DNA of 64,000 nucleotides from Candidatus Obscuribacterales bacterium (GCA_019747875.1 JAIEQI010000031.1:62001-126000), one strand, 5' to 3'. Shown: positions 55,384 to 64,000, counted from the stretch's first letter. Notes: generated by a model from the letters alone, not told the origin. Program-made: numbers and translations.

Positions 55384-57960
55384 TTGTCACATCGTAATGC
55401 GCTTGCATTTATATTCCTGAGCATTATTTGGGTTATCCACTCCTTCAATCCTGCCCTGTGCGCTGAGTCATTCAGTTTTGCCGAAGTGAAAATCGGCAGT
55501 ACCAACGCGTTTGAGATTACCGACAGCCCGACAATGTCAGCCGAACAGCGAGCGCTACAAACGAACCGCACCATATTGGCACTACTGAGAGATCCAAGCA
55601 AGGATCCGAGCACAATCGATGCGCATACGATTCCTGGCGGCGATCAAGTTATCACGTTAGGAACTGATACGATCCTCCAACTCTCTCCTAAAGATGCCCA
55701 AATTTTCGGCAAGAGTGAAACCGAGCTTGCGATGGATTGGTCTTCAATTCTGCGTATGCGAATGACACAGCTGAAGCCACTCTATTTGAGCCATGGTAAG
55801 CATGCCCACAGCAGCTCATCACCAACAAAACCATTGGCAGACGAGAAGGTAATGCTGTTCTTGATCGAGATTGCGATTCTTCTAACGGCCGCGGTCGTAT
55901 CTGGTGAAGTTCTGGCTCGGATGGGACAACCGGCTGTAATTGGGCAGCTGCTAGCAGGAATCATACTTGGACCGTCAGTGCTAGGGGCAATCTTTCCCCA
56001 AGCGTATAGCCAGATTTTTCCTATCGAGCACACGCAGCAATATCTGATCGACATCATTTCATGGCTAGGAGTCATCTTCTTGCTAATGTTGACCGGAACG
56101 GAAACTGATATCGCGCTGATCAAGAAACAAAGCAAAGTCGCGATCGCAACAGCAATGGGAGCGACAATTCTTCCTCTTGCAGCCGGCTTCCTGGTCTCCT
56201 ATCTTCTGCCTGAGGATATGCTGGTTTTGCCGAATCAGCGACTTGTGCTCGGTGCATTTCTGGGAACGGTGTTCTCTGTCTCTTCGGTCACCGTTATAGC
56301 CAAAATTCTTTTGGAAATGAAACTACTGCGTCGCAATATCGGTCAAGCGATTCTCGCATCAGCGCTCGTTCAAGATTTGAGCGGGTGCGTGTTGCTTGCG
56401 TTAGTAGCTGCGATTGCCGGCTCTGGCGGCGGTCCTCTCTCGCTGATCAAAATGCCGATCGGTATTGCACTATTCGCATTGATTGGAGCAACGATTGGGC
56501 GGCGAGTCGTTTTAGATCTTTTTCGCTGGGTGCAGGATCGTTCACATGTGGATTATGCAGCGATTAGCCTGGTAGTAATTCTCCTTATGCTAAGTGCAGC
56601 AATAACGCAGTTTATCGGCGTGAATGTGATATTGGGCGCGTTTGCTGTTGGTGTTTTGTTAGCGCAATCTCCGCTTGTCGGGGAGAAAGTTCTACATCCA
56701 CTGGAAGCTGTGACCATGGGTATATTTGCGCCGGTGTTCTTTGCGGCAGCAGGTTTACACGTTAACCTCACCTTACTGCGAGATCCGAAGCTTCTAGGAA
56801 TCGCCATCGCCGTTACTCTTATTGCCTGCCTCGCAAAAATCCTTGGCGGTTACGCAGGCGGTATAGCGGTCAAAATGGGTCGCTGGGAATCCCTCAGTGT
56901 GGCCTTCGGCACTAATGCTCGGGGCGCAATGGGATTAATTGTCGGCATCCTTGGTTTCTCGCTCGGAATTCTGACGGTAAATTTGTTCACGGTAATTGTC
57001 TTGATGTCGCTCGTTTCAACGGCAATCGCGCCGTTTCTGCTGCGCTACTCATTGCCGAAGATCACTGCAACATCTGATGAGATCGAACGGCTGGAGCGAG
57101 AGGAAAAGCAATCCAAGAGCTTTGTCAAACGAATCCACCGACTACTGTTACCAGTAAAACAAGGAAGCAGAAAACATTTAAGCAGCCGGCTGGTTGCAGC
57201 GCTTGGGCAACAACACGCAATAGAAGCCACGGCAATGACGGTGTACAGCGAAAGTGGTGATAGCGAAGAATTTGTTTCAAAGACCCTGGCTACGAGCTCG
57301 AAAGAAGGCAATGTCACATTAGTAAATCGTTCTTTGCAGTCGAATCAACCGGCGGTAGAAATTCTGAAAGAAGCAAAGCTCAACTACGATCTGATTGTCC
57401 TGGAATCAACAAGAGCACCGAGCCACAGTTCCGTGTTTAGCCCCATCATTGATGAAGTGGCCAAATCATCTCCGTGCCCTTTGTTGATCGTACGGGAAAG
57501 TGCAGAGAAACCGGATTGGAACATCAAGAAGATTCTTGTTCCGACGACAGGACGGTGGCAAACAGGAAAGGCAGCCGAGCTTGCAGTTCTTCTGGCGAAG
57601 AATTTCGATGCCACGGTGACATCACTTTTCGTCATTGAGCAGAAAAACATTTCCTACAAATCGCTGCTAGAGGATCTCGACGAAAACAATGTTGTCGCAA
57701 AAAATATAGTCGAACAAGTGACGGCAATCGCAAATGCATTTGAAGTGGAGGCAGACTCCATCGTAAAAGTAGCGGACAATCCAACCGAAGAGATTCTGAG
57801 AGTGGTCAAAGAGCAGAACATCGACCTGGTTGTACTCGGAGCCCGCGTGCGTCCAAGTGCGCGTCTATTCTTAGGCAACACAGTGCGAGTGCTGGTAGAA
57901 AAGTTACCATGCAACTTAGCTATCTTATCGCCTGAAGGAATTGACTCCACGAGTCCCTAG
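55384..57960 (+). CDS. CPA2 cation:proton antiporter with periplasmic and USP domains
   Basis: 858 residues from TTG 55384; AGAGG is five bases upstream. A signal peptide (FIFLSIIWVIHSFNPALCA) precedes a ~130-residue domain (AEVKIGSTNAFEITDSPTMSAEQRALQTNRTILALL... GGDQVITLGTDTILQLSPKDA), like the N-terminal module of some cyanobacterial MscS channels. The central ~400 residues are a CPA2/KefB-type Na+/H+ or K+/H+ antiporter with 12-13 helices (LTGTETDIALIKKQSK, NARGAMGLIVGILGF). Two USP-like domains end the protein (the last with VVLGARVRPSARLFLGNTVRVLVEKLPCNLAIL). The combination suggests gated, stress-responsive transport. Confidence 0.9.
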   Translation: MSHRNALAFIFLSIIWVIHSFNPALCAESFSFAEVKIGSTNAFEITDSPTMSAEQRALQTNRTILALLRDPSKDPSTIDAHTIPGGDQVITLGTDTILQLSPKDAQIFGKSETELAMDWSSILRMRMTQLKPLYLSHGKHAHSSSSPTKPLADEKVMLFLIEIAILLTAAVVSGEVLARMGQPAVIGQLLAGIILGPSVLGAIFPQAYSQIFPIEHTQQYLIDIISWLGVIFLLMLTGTETDIALIKKQSKVAIATAMGATILPLAAGFLVSYLLPEDMLVLPNQRLVLGAFLGTVFSVSSVTVIAKILLEMKLLRRNIGQAILASALVQDLSGCVLLALVAAIAGSGGGPLSLIKMPIGIALFALIGATIGRRVVLDLFRWVQDRSHVDYAAISLVVILLMLSAAITQFIGVNVILGAFAVGVLLAQSPLVGEKVLHPLEAVTMGIFAPVFFAAAGLHVNLTLLRDPKLLGIAIAVTLIACLAKILGGYAGGIAVKMGRWESLSVAFGTNARGAMGLIVGILGFSLGILTVNLFTVIVLMSLVSTAIAPFLLRYSLPKITATSDEIERLEREEKQSKSFVKRIHRLLLPVKQGSRKHLSSRLVAALGQQHAIEATAMTVYSESGDSEEFVSKTLATSSKEGNVTLVNRSLQSNQPAVEILKEAKLNYDLIVLESTRAPSHSSVFSPIIDEVAKSSPCPLLIVRESAEKPDWNIKKILVPTTGRWQTGKAAELAVLLAKNFDATVTSLFVIEQKNISYKSLLEDLDENNVVAKNIVEQVTAIANAFEVEADSIVKVADNPTEEILRVVKEQNIDLVVLGARVRPSARLFLGNTVRVLVEKLPCNLAILSPEGIDSTSP

Positions 57961-57970
57961 TTATTTCACC

Positions 57971-58441
57971 CTAGCTCTTTCTAGTAATTGTCTTCTCGCA
58001 GCAAGATTCTCTACTTTTGTGTTCCGCAGCATGAGTCGAGATAGCGTTTAGTTCAGCAACTGAAACAGGCTGACTTCTCTCCCATAAACAAAGCTTGCGA
58101 TTCTTGTTATGCGTATAAATCACAATTATGTTACCGACTGAGATAAGAACAATCTCCCACATCTCACCTAAACGTTCGCCATTGAAACTAGCTGTTAATA
58201 CCAACGTCAAACCGAGCACCGCAATTAGCAAGCTCGATCTATCTTTATGCTTTAAATAATTCGGAATAACTGAAAATAGCGCAAAAGCCAGAACGAATCC
58301 AGCAAGAATCGCATGCGTCAAATCATGCTTCAGCCCCAACAAGGGAAGCACAGCGAGTCCTAGATAAGGAGTCAATGCACAGTGCAAAATACACACGGTA
58401 GAGGCGATGATTCCCAAATGATCGACTGTAACTTTTCGCAT
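57971..58441 (-). CDS. MerC-like small membrane protein
   Basis: 156 residues from ATG 58441 (MRKVTVDHLGIIASTVC). Three or four helices: HLGIIASTVCILHCALTPYLGLAVLPLLG, AILAGFVLAFALFSVIPNYL and SLLIAVLGLTLVLTASF. The motif C..HC in helix 1 is the MerC/MerT-like metal-binding pair. The C-terminus (RKLCLWERSQP...AEHKSRESCCEKTITRKS) adds a CC pair and several His. It starts two bases after the receptor stop, and GGGAG is in the end of the receptor gene, so it is translated with it. Likely a metal-ion inner-membrane carrier working with the TonB receptor. Confidence 0.8.
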   Translation of the reverse strand: MRKVTVDHLGIIASTVCILHCALTPYLGLAVLPLLGLKHDLTHAILAGFVLAFALFSVIPNYLKHKDRSSLLIAVLGLTLVLTASFNGERLGEMWEIVLISVGNIIVIYTHNKNRKLCLWERSQPVSVAELNAISTHAAEHKSRESCCEKTITRKS

Positions 58442-58443
58442 GG

Positions 58444-61400
58444 CTAAAGCTCCCAATTCATTCCGGCAAGAACGCGCAACGGCAACTGAAATCTTGTACC
58501 TTGGAATGGGCTCCCCAGGTTTAGCGGAATGCGCTGATTCAAAATATTCTGAATTCGAACATCCATTGAGGATGGCATCATCCTGTTCTTTTTTCTGACC
58601 TCTTTCGGTACATCCCACCCGGCATTGAATCCGATCAATGTTAATGGTGGCGTGCGAGCTGGGTGAGGCCCAAATATTTCAAAGGCTCTGCGATCTACCA
58701 GACCAGTTTGTGCGGTGAGTTCCGCCAGGCACCAGGTGTTTCGGCGAGTGCGGTAGCCGAGCGCTGCTTGCAATGCGTAACGGCGATCATGATCCGGATA
58801 CTTTGCGAAGTTGGGTCCGTCTTCAACTTCATAAGTACCACCCGTAATGTCCTTGTTTCCTTTCAAATAAGCGATCTGAATAGTATTCGACAAGAATCCG
58901 TAGAAACCGTAGCCTTCTTTGGATGGCTTGAGATCCATTCGCGTTTCAACACCATAAGATTCAAGTGCAGAGAGGCTGACTCTGTTGTATAGAGGAGTAT
59001 TGACGATCACGCCAGAATCGCCAAAGTTGTACAACTTCTTGTAATAGAGATTCGTTCTTGTAGCAAAGCGTGGTCCGATCTGAGTTTCCACACTTGTGTC
59101 AACAAGCTTACCTCTAGTTGCTTGCAACGGACGAATAGTGCCGTTGTAGATCCCATTAATTGGTCCGTCAGCAACAAAAGGCGCCTGCGCAAAAACATCA
59201 ACCGGCGGCGGTTGAAAAATGTCAGAGTAAGAACCGCGCAGGACCATGTTTTTGGTGACGACAAACGAAGCGCCGTAGCGACCGCTCGCTTGTGCGTTCG
59301 TAACGGTTTGCGTCAGGAAAGGCGCCACTGAGAATGGCTGAATATCGGGAATCGATTGCATTACTTGCGCAATCTTTAGAGTATTTCCAAAGACTCCGCG
59401 ATACACATCGGCTCGAACACCGGCATCAACTGTCAACCTTTTGAGGAATCCTTGCTGCGGCTTCCAAGTATCCTGAAAATATGCACTTTGAAGATAACGA
59501 AATCCCTTATATTTTCCTAGTTCACCGCTAAACTGGGGTCCTGCAGTTGTACCCGTAAAAGGACTTATGATCCCTCCGTACGGAATAACAGTGGAGGGGA
59601 GAGCATTTGCTGCTGCCAGCCCAGCTTGTTGCGCCGCCCTTGTTGCATCAGCTGAGGCCGCCTCGCCAGCAGCTGTAGCATCCTCTTCGGATGCGCCGCC
59701 AGCAATTGCTTCATCGAAAGCTTGCTGGAAAGCTGCGCCCAATAGAGCTTGTTGTGCCTCGTCGGAAGCTGCTTGCTGCGCATCTGCGAATTCTTGCGTT
59801 GAACTCGCCTGCAATCCCAGATTCGCATTCCTATAGATAGCTCCGAACTTAGTTCTGACAGGACGAAGTTCGCTCAGAATTCCTGTTTCCAAATGATGTG
59901 TTTTGAAAACAGTCTTCTTGATATTGCCCTGCAGAGATACGACATAATTCTTTCGTGAGGCGCGCGGTGCCACAGAAGTAAGCTGAGGCTCCTCTCCATT
60001 TAGAATAGGCATTGGATCAAAAGCATTCGAGCTACGCAACGTTTGTGAATAGAACGAATTGATAATGTGGAAGTTACCCTCGTCGATCCATTTTTCACCT
60101 CGACGTTTGTAGCTTAGTATAAGGAAATTCTCTCGGTCATGCTCGCTCAGTCGAACCCCGTATTTGTGAGAAGTACCTGAAGTCGGAATTTGCAAGAATG
60201 TCTCATTGATACCGGCTGTGAATGTGAACTTGTCCTTCTCAGTTGGAACAAACTCAACCTTGTTCAAGAAGTTCAGATCGAGCCTGTTGTTGCGAAAGAA
60301 GTGCTTCACAGGCGGTGCAATTCCAAGTGAGGTCGGGACCGCATTTCCTTGCGACTCCATTCTCACTTTGTTCCAAATGCTATTTTTGTTTTGGCTCATC
60401 GCACCACTTGCATAGTAGTGCAAGCTGCCGGCAAGCGGGCCGCCTAACTGTCCACCGTATTGCAAGGTAGGTTTGCTTTGAATAGGAAGAGATTTCATCC
60501 GGACGACAGCGCCTAGCGGACCACCACCATCACTAGCCTGGTAACCTCCAATGTCAACGTCGACCTGCTGCAGCGAACGCGGATTTGCAAACTGCGCCTG
60601 GTTTAAGACACCAGCAGTCTCCGGCAGGATAGCGCCATCTATTTCATAGTTGATCGCATTGTGTTCGCCTCGTGTAATTAAATTGCCGTAGGTATCAGGC
60701 AAGACTCCCGGAGTGCTCTCGATGATCTGCCGCAGGTCATTTCCAGATTTGTATTGATCGAGAAACTTGCGATCAAGGCGAGTGGTGCTTCCGATTTTCT
60801 CCGGGTGAATCAGTGTACGCTGACCACTCACGCGCAGCACATCTACGGTCTCCTGGTTTTCCAGAGCCAAATCAAGATGCTTTGCCTCACCAGGCTTCAA
60901 TATAATTTTCTCGGTGCGTGAGAACTTTCCGGGAGCAGTCGCGGTTACCGTGTACTCTCCAGGTGGGAGTTTTTCGAACTCGAATTTGCCGTCGTATTCT
61001 GTTTCATACTCCTGACGTTCGGCATGTTTGTCGATACGACTAACAACAACTTTCGCTTCCGAGATCGGCGCTCCACCTTCTTCATTCGTTACTTTTCCAT
61101 CAAAGCTTGCCGGCGCCTCAGCTGGTGCTTTAGTTGTAGCTGGCTTAGAGCTTTGCGAACTTGTCTGCCCACTCGACGGTTGCTTCGCGGCATCTTCTGA
61201 CGTTTGCTTAGATCCATCTTTTGCCTGTTTCGCTGGATCACTTTGGGTTTGCTTGGATCCATCATTTTGGGTTTGCTTGGATCCCTTACTTTGTGGCTGC
61301 GTCGCTACACTACCTTGTGCCAGCTTTGCGACATCACCTTGTGGTTGTTTTCCGCCATTCTGCGCTTGGTTTTGCGAGTTTTTGGGCGACTCTGCGGTCG

Positions 61401-61605
61401 AATTCGATTGCGATTTCTGCGCCAAAATCCCTGGGTTCGTATACGCAGGTTCTTCCGCAAGCGCGGGGGAAGCAGTAAGGGCAAGCATCAAAAGAAGAAA
61501 CGCCGCATTCCTGGAAACGCGATCGGTATAAAGGGTTGGGTGAGTGGCTGGCGGCGCAAAGCCACCAGTTCCGTTCCCCGGAATCTGGATTTGGTAATTC
61601 GACAT
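58444..61605 (-). CDS. TonB-dependent outer-membrane receptor with N-terminal carboxypeptidase-D-like domain
   Basis: 1053 residues from ATG 61605; an open frame to 61665 would run across a 19-bp operator, so the inner start is preferred. Signal sequence (AAFLLLMLALTASPALA), then a ~130-residue Gln/Lys/Ser/Thr-rich repeat region (GSKQTQNDGSKQTQSD). Then a carboxypeptidase regulatory-like beta domain (FDGKVTNEEGGAPISEAKVVVSRID), a plug (RQIIESTPGVLPDTYGNLITRGEHNAINYEIDG) and a ~600-residue beta barrel. An Ala/Gln-rich insert lies in the barrel at 59565-59840. It takes up a metal complex or other ligand with TonB energy. It is in a two-gene unit with the MerC-like gene and has a TonB gene divergently next to it. 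Confidence 0.93.
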   Translation of the reverse strand: MSNYQIQIPGNGTGGFAPPATHPTLYTDRVSRNAAFLLLMLALTASPALAEEPAYTNPGILAQKSQSNSTAESPKNSQNQAQNGGKQPQGDVAKLAQGSVATQPQSKGSKQTQNDGSKQTQSDPAKQAKDGSKQTSEDAAKQPSSGQTSSQSSKPATTKAPAEAPASFDGKVTNEEGGAPISEAKVVVSRIDKHAERQEYETEYDGKFEFEKLPPGEYTVTATAPGKFSRTEKIILKPGEAKHLDLALENQETVDVLRVSGQRTLIHPEKIGSTTRLDRKFLDQYKSGNDLRQIIESTPGVLPDTYGNLITRGEHNAINYEIDGAILPETAGVLNQAQFANPRSLQQVDVDIGGYQASDGGGPLGAVVRMKSLPIQSKPTLQYGGQLGGPLAGSLHYYASGAMSQNKNSIWNKVRMESQGNAVPTSLGIAPPVKHFFRNNRLDLNFLNKVEFVPTEKDKFTFTAGINETFLQIPTSGTSHKYGVRLSEHDRENFLILSYKRRGEKWIDEGNFHIINSFYSQTLRSSNAFDPMPILNGEEPQLTSVAPRASRKNYVVSLQGNIKKTVFKTHHLETGILSELRPVRTKFGAIYRNANLGLQASSTQEFADAQQAASDEAQQALLGAAFQQAFDEAIAGGASEEDATAAGEAASADATRAAQQAGLAAANALPSTVIPYGGIISPFTGTTAGPQFSGELGKYKGFRYLQSAYFQDTWKPQQGFLKRLTVDAGVRADVYRGVFGNTLKIAQVMQSIPDIQPFSVAPFLTQTVTNAQASGRYGASFVVTKNMVLRGSYSDIFQPPPVDVFAQAPFVADGPINGIYNGTIRPLQATRGKLVDTSVETQIGPRFATRTNLYYKKLYNFGDSGVIVNTPLYNRVSLSALESYGVETRMDLKPSKEGYGFYGFLSNTIQIAYLKGNKDITGGTYEVEDGPNFAKYPDHDRRYALQAALGYRTRRNTWCLAELTAQTGLVDRRAFEIFGPHPARTPPLTLIGFNAGWDVPKEVRKKNRMMPSSMDVRIQNILNQRIPLNLGSPFQGTRFQLPLRVLAGMNWEL

Positions 61606-61642
61606 TTCGGCGTACATATAAGGATGGTAAGAAGGAATATTA

Positions 61643-61661
61643 AATGGAAACGATTTCCATT
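61643..61661. promoter_or_regulatory. Fur-family-like operator, receptor side
   Basis: Perfect palindrome AATGGAAACGATTTCCATT, extended to 9+3+9 by one more pair on each side (61642-61662). It lies 37 bases before the receptor start codon at 61605. It matches the box at 61783-61801 at 14 of 19 positions. The layout and AT-rich half sites resemble Fur/Zur-type boxes. Confidence 0.65.
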
Positions 61662-61755
61662 TCAAATGAAGCCGCGCTAATCTTGGGCTATATAGATTTA
61701 ATATCGAAATACCGAAAAGACTTGCCTAGCAATGGCTTGAGGATTGACCTTGCAC

Positions 61756-61785
61756 TTGTAAGTTTGCCCAAGAAGCGAATATAAT
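61756..61785 (+). promoter_or_regulatory. Sigma-70 promoter of the TonB gene
   Basis: TTGTAA (61756-61761), 18-base spacer and TATAAT (61780-61785), a perfect -10. The start codon of the TonB gene follows at 61817. The operator box at 61783-61801 overlaps the -10, as expected for repression. Confidence 0.6.
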
Positions 61786-61801
61786 GATAATGGTTTTCAT
61801 T
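61783..61801. promoter_or_regulatory. Fur-family-like operator, TonB side
   Basis: AATGATAATGGTTTTCATT, an imperfect palindrome with ATAATGATAAT wording like the classical GATAATGATAATCATTATC. It overlaps the -10 of the TonB promoter and shares 14 of 19 bases with the receptor-side box. Confidence 0.65.
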
Positions 61802-61816
61802 TCGAGGGCGACACTC

Positions 61817-62191
61817 ATGAGCTACAAACATTTCTTCCTCGGAACCCTCTTGGGACTAGCATGCCTAAACGCTTCCTTCGCTAACGCAAAAGAATTCTCG
61901 ATTGGGCTGCAAAGCGAATCGAAGCACGTTGAAGCGTGCGTCCTGGAAAATCCAAAACCGGAAATACCTTCCGAAATGAAATCGGAAGCTTTCAAAACAA
62001 CATGCACTTGCCGCTTTCACATCGAACCAACAGGGAAGTTTGAGGTGAAATTGCTGGAAGGTACACACAACGAAGAAATTGATCGAATCGTAGTGGCTAC
62101 TTTGAAGAAGTGGAAATTCAAACCGGCTAGCGTGGATGGCAATCCAGTGGCAAGCACGCGCAAGTTGAAGATCGAACTCGAAATTGAATAG
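61817..62191 (+). CDS. Short TonB C-terminal-domain protein
   Basis: 124 residues from ATG 61817, chosen for GAGGG upstream; the frame is open from 61784 inside the operator. Signal or anchor helix (HFFLGTLLGLACLNASFANA), then a TonB-CTD: IPSEMKSEAFKTTCTCRFHIEPTGKFEVKLLEGTHNEEIDRIVVATLKKWKFKPASVDGNPV. The fold pattern (two-strand, helix 'ID..v...l..W.f.PA..nG.pV', last strand) is clear. It lacks the long proline-rich linker of ordinary TonB and has two close Cys (TCTC). It may work as a periplasmic partner of the neighbouring receptor rather than as an energy-transducing TonB. Confidence 0.8.
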   Translation: MSYKHFFLGTLLGLACLNASFANAKEFSIGLQSESKHVEACVLENPKPEIPSEMKSEAFKTTCTCRFHIEPTGKFEVKLLEGTHNEEIDRIVVATLKKWKFKPASVDGNPVASTRKLKIELEIE

Positions 62192-62225
62192 CTTTCAGTA
62201 GGCGATGCCATCCGTCGCTAAAGAT

Positions 62226-64000
62226 CTAAGAACGGTTGCGGGCAGTAGTGATCGTAGATTTCAACGTGTTTACCGAACTTGAATGACCGTGCAAATGAGA
62301 TGCTGCCAAATCTCGTTGTTGCCTTGCAATCCTATTCTTAGGATTGAGTGCCAGTGAATGATCGAACGCCTTGATCGAGTTATCGAAATCATGCAGTTCG
62401 CTCAATATTTTTCCTTCCAGCAAATAGCCCTCCTCACTTGAAGGATACACTTCAAGATAGCGCTCAATTTCAGTCAGGGCTTCCTTGAATCGTTTTTGCT
62501 CATACAATGCTGACGCATAAAGCTGGTGCAATTGTCGAAAACTGGGTTGTTTGCGAAGAGCCAGATCCGAATAATCACTTGCAGCCACATAATTCTTGAG
62601 ACGAAACTGGCAAGTCGCGATATTAGCCATAATGTCTGCGGTGGCATAACGTGAATCACAGGACTGCGCTTTCCTGAAATTTGCGATTGCCGGAAGGTTA
62701 TGGTCTGTCGCCATGTCCACCAAGCCGAGGTTGAAATATGCAGTCGGATTCTTCGGAGCAATTTCGATCGCCCGCTCAAAACACTTTCTGGCTTCAGCAT
62801 ATTTGCGTAAGCGCAGCGCAACTCTGCCGCTTTCAGTCAAACAATAATAGTCAGTGGGATGTTCTTTCAAATTCTTCGCACAATCAACATGCGTTGACCT
62901 TACCACCTTGTCTTTAGCCTTTTGAATAGTGTTGAAGTTATTCTTTCCATACCAGATTCTCGCTGTCGCAATATCTCGTGGAGTAAAATCCATATTGCAA
63001 AAATGCGTGAAATACATCAAATCACGTGGATCACTTGAATGCCTGATTCCCAGCGCATGTCCCATCTCATGCAAAATAACTGCAGACAGCACTGCTTCGG
63101 CTCGAGGGGATAAAGACCTCCTACGAGAGAGCTCAAAAGCGTCCTGATAATGGTATGCCGGCAGTGGTTTGCCATACGACCTTAACCCAGAAGGAATAGC
63201 CGTTTCCTGCAAAAAGAGGTCAATGGTGATCCTGGTATTAAGAACATCTGGGATCAAACAAGAACCGATGATTGGAGTACTACGCGTTCTTGCAAGTGCT
63301 CCATCTGGACGGTAGTGTGTTTTGAAGGCGACTAGCATGTTTGCTTCGTTTCTCTTGGATGCCCACGAATAGTGCAATGCACCGCCGGTAGCGTCATTCC
63401 ACTTGGTCAGTGCACGCTCAGTCAATCTTCTAACGACGCTGGCGATCTCCGGTGTCACAATTGAATCATCAATAAATACCTTAATTGGCATGCGTTCTCG
63501 AGACCACACCATGCCATTCTGGGCGACGCAGCCATCGATGTAATTTTTGGTCTTGCCGAAAGTGTGCAAAGACTTGAACAACTTCAAAGAGTATTCTTTG
63601 CTGCCAGAAAGTTTGTCATTCAGAATAGCGGCCCGATTTAGTTCTGCCGCAGCTTCCTCTTTCTGTCCAAGAACCAAAAGAGCCCAAAACCGATTGTCGC
63701 GCAAAAAACACTCATATGCTTCGCGTGGATTCTTGCACTCATTCGAAGGGGCAGTGCTTACCAACGACAAAAGTCGCAAGTGTTCATCGCATACTTTTGA
63801 TACCTTCGAAGGATCATTTTGTGCAAGCGCAGCCCGGAAATGCAATCTAAGGATTTCTTGACGTTCTATCGCACTACTAACTCCTCGGTCAGCCGCCAGA
63901 GATAACGCCTTCCATGCATATCCTTCGGCTTCAGGCAAATTCAACAACTCATAATACGACTCACCTAAAAGTTGATAAACGATCATGCAATTCTCGTTGT
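62226..64000 (-). CDS. Matrixin-like metalloprotease with flanking TPR repeats, 5' end cut by window
   Basis: At least 586 residues. The first Met in the window is at 63986, but the frame is open to the right edge and begins in TPR-like text (YQLLGESYYELLNLPEAEGYAWKALSLAADRG), so the true start is probably outside. The middle has the zinc signature HEMGHALGIRHSSDPRDLMYF (HExGHxLGxxH with the Met-turn LMY), near residue 302, characteristic of matrixins; the preceding part is like a catalytic domain (MPIKVFIDDSI, ALTKWNDATGG). The C-terminal third is TPR repeats (YAEARKCFERAIEIAPKNPTAYFNLGLVDMA, FKEALTEIERYLEVYPSSEEGYLLEGKIL). A protease carried on protein-binding repeats. Confidence 0.85.
   Translation of the reverse strand, partial: NENCMIVYQLLGESYYELLNLPEAEGYAWKALSLAADRGVSSAIERQEILRLHFRAALAQNDPSKVSKVCDEHLRLLSLVSTAPSNECKNPREAYECFLRDNRFWALLVLGQKEEAAAELNRAAILNDKLSGSKEYSLKLFKSLHTFGKTKNYIDGCVAQNGMVWSRERMPIKVFIDDSIVTPEIASVVRRLTERALTKWNDATGGALHYSWASKRNEANMLVAFKTHYRPDGALARTRSTPIIGSCLIPDVLNTRITIDLFLQETAIPSGLRSYGKPLPAYHYQDAFELSRRRSLSPRAEAVLSAVILHEMGHALGIRHSSDPRDLMYFTHFCNMDFTPRDIATARIWYGKNNFNTIQKAKDKVVRSTHVDCAKNLKEHPTDYYCLTESGRVALRLRKYAEARKCFERAIEIAPKNPTAYFNLGLVDMATDHNLPAIANFRKAQSCDSRYATADIMANIATCQFRLKNYVAASDYSDLALRKQPSFRQLHQLYASALYEQKRFKEALTEIERYLEVYPSSEEGYLLEGKILSELHDFDNSIKAFDHSLALNPKNRIARQQRDLAASHLHGHSSSVNTLKSTITTARNRS

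Overview
The window looks like a chromosomal segment of a Gram-negative-type bacterium of intermediate GC. It has a TonB-dependent outer-membrane receptor with TonB, a class A PBP, an exosortase, and many secreted, TPR and GGDEF proteins. The mix (ClpA/ClpS, SulP transporter, MSEP-CTERM-like VIT protein, many lineage-specific secreted proteins, frequent GTG/TTG starts) reminds me of non-photosynthetic relatives of Cyanobacteria (Obscuribacterales / Vampirovibrionia). That is an impression from protein families, not a proof. No rRNA, CRISPR array, IS element or prophage is visible.

Layout. 1-1.35 kb: the 5' part of a DISARM-type SNF2-like helicase gene (drmD) running off the left edge, abutting the 3' end of a tRNA-Leu. 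2-8 kb: a membrane protein, a diguanylate cyclase-like protein with a TPR partner, long gene-poor stretches, a HEAT-like protein and a holin-like membrane protein. 8.4-20 kb: a bifunctional PBP, small secreted proteins, a DUF4139-type protein, and a two-gene unit encoding a 993-residue LysM/papain-like cysteine protease candidate plus a partner. 20.1-29.6 kb: tRNA-Lys and tRNA-Arg, a DUF1444-like protein, several unlisted micro-proteins, a DUF2059 paralogue pair, a YheT-like hydrolase followed by two translationally coupled small genes, and a large TPR protein. 29.8-39 kb: a SulP transporter, an AhpD-like protein, and a dedicated exosortase/VIT-protein pair. 39-45 kb: a degenerate GGDEF protein, a quinone-type oxidoreductase, a DsrE-like secreted protein and clpS-clpA. 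46-50.5 kb: Ku and LigD (bacterial NHEJ) followed by a retron-type reverse transcriptase with its own promoter and a structured leader. 50.7-64 kb: a TPR plus double-retropepsin protein, YchF, a luciferase-like oxidoreductase, a CPA2 antiporter with USP domains, a TonB receptor/MerC unit divergent from a short TonB with Fur-family-like operators between them, and a partial matrixin/TPR protein.

The most notable structures are: (1) a four-copy intergenic RNA motif (26.9, 27.3, 46.9 and 49.4 kb) whose stems show compensatory base changes, one copy lying at the predicted 5' end of the retron transcript; (2) the retron beside Ku/LigD; (3) the DISARM edge at a tRNA; (4) the exosortase-EpsI/VIT pair with GTGA overlap; (5) two matching 19-bp palindromes in the TonB/TonB-receptor divergent promoter.
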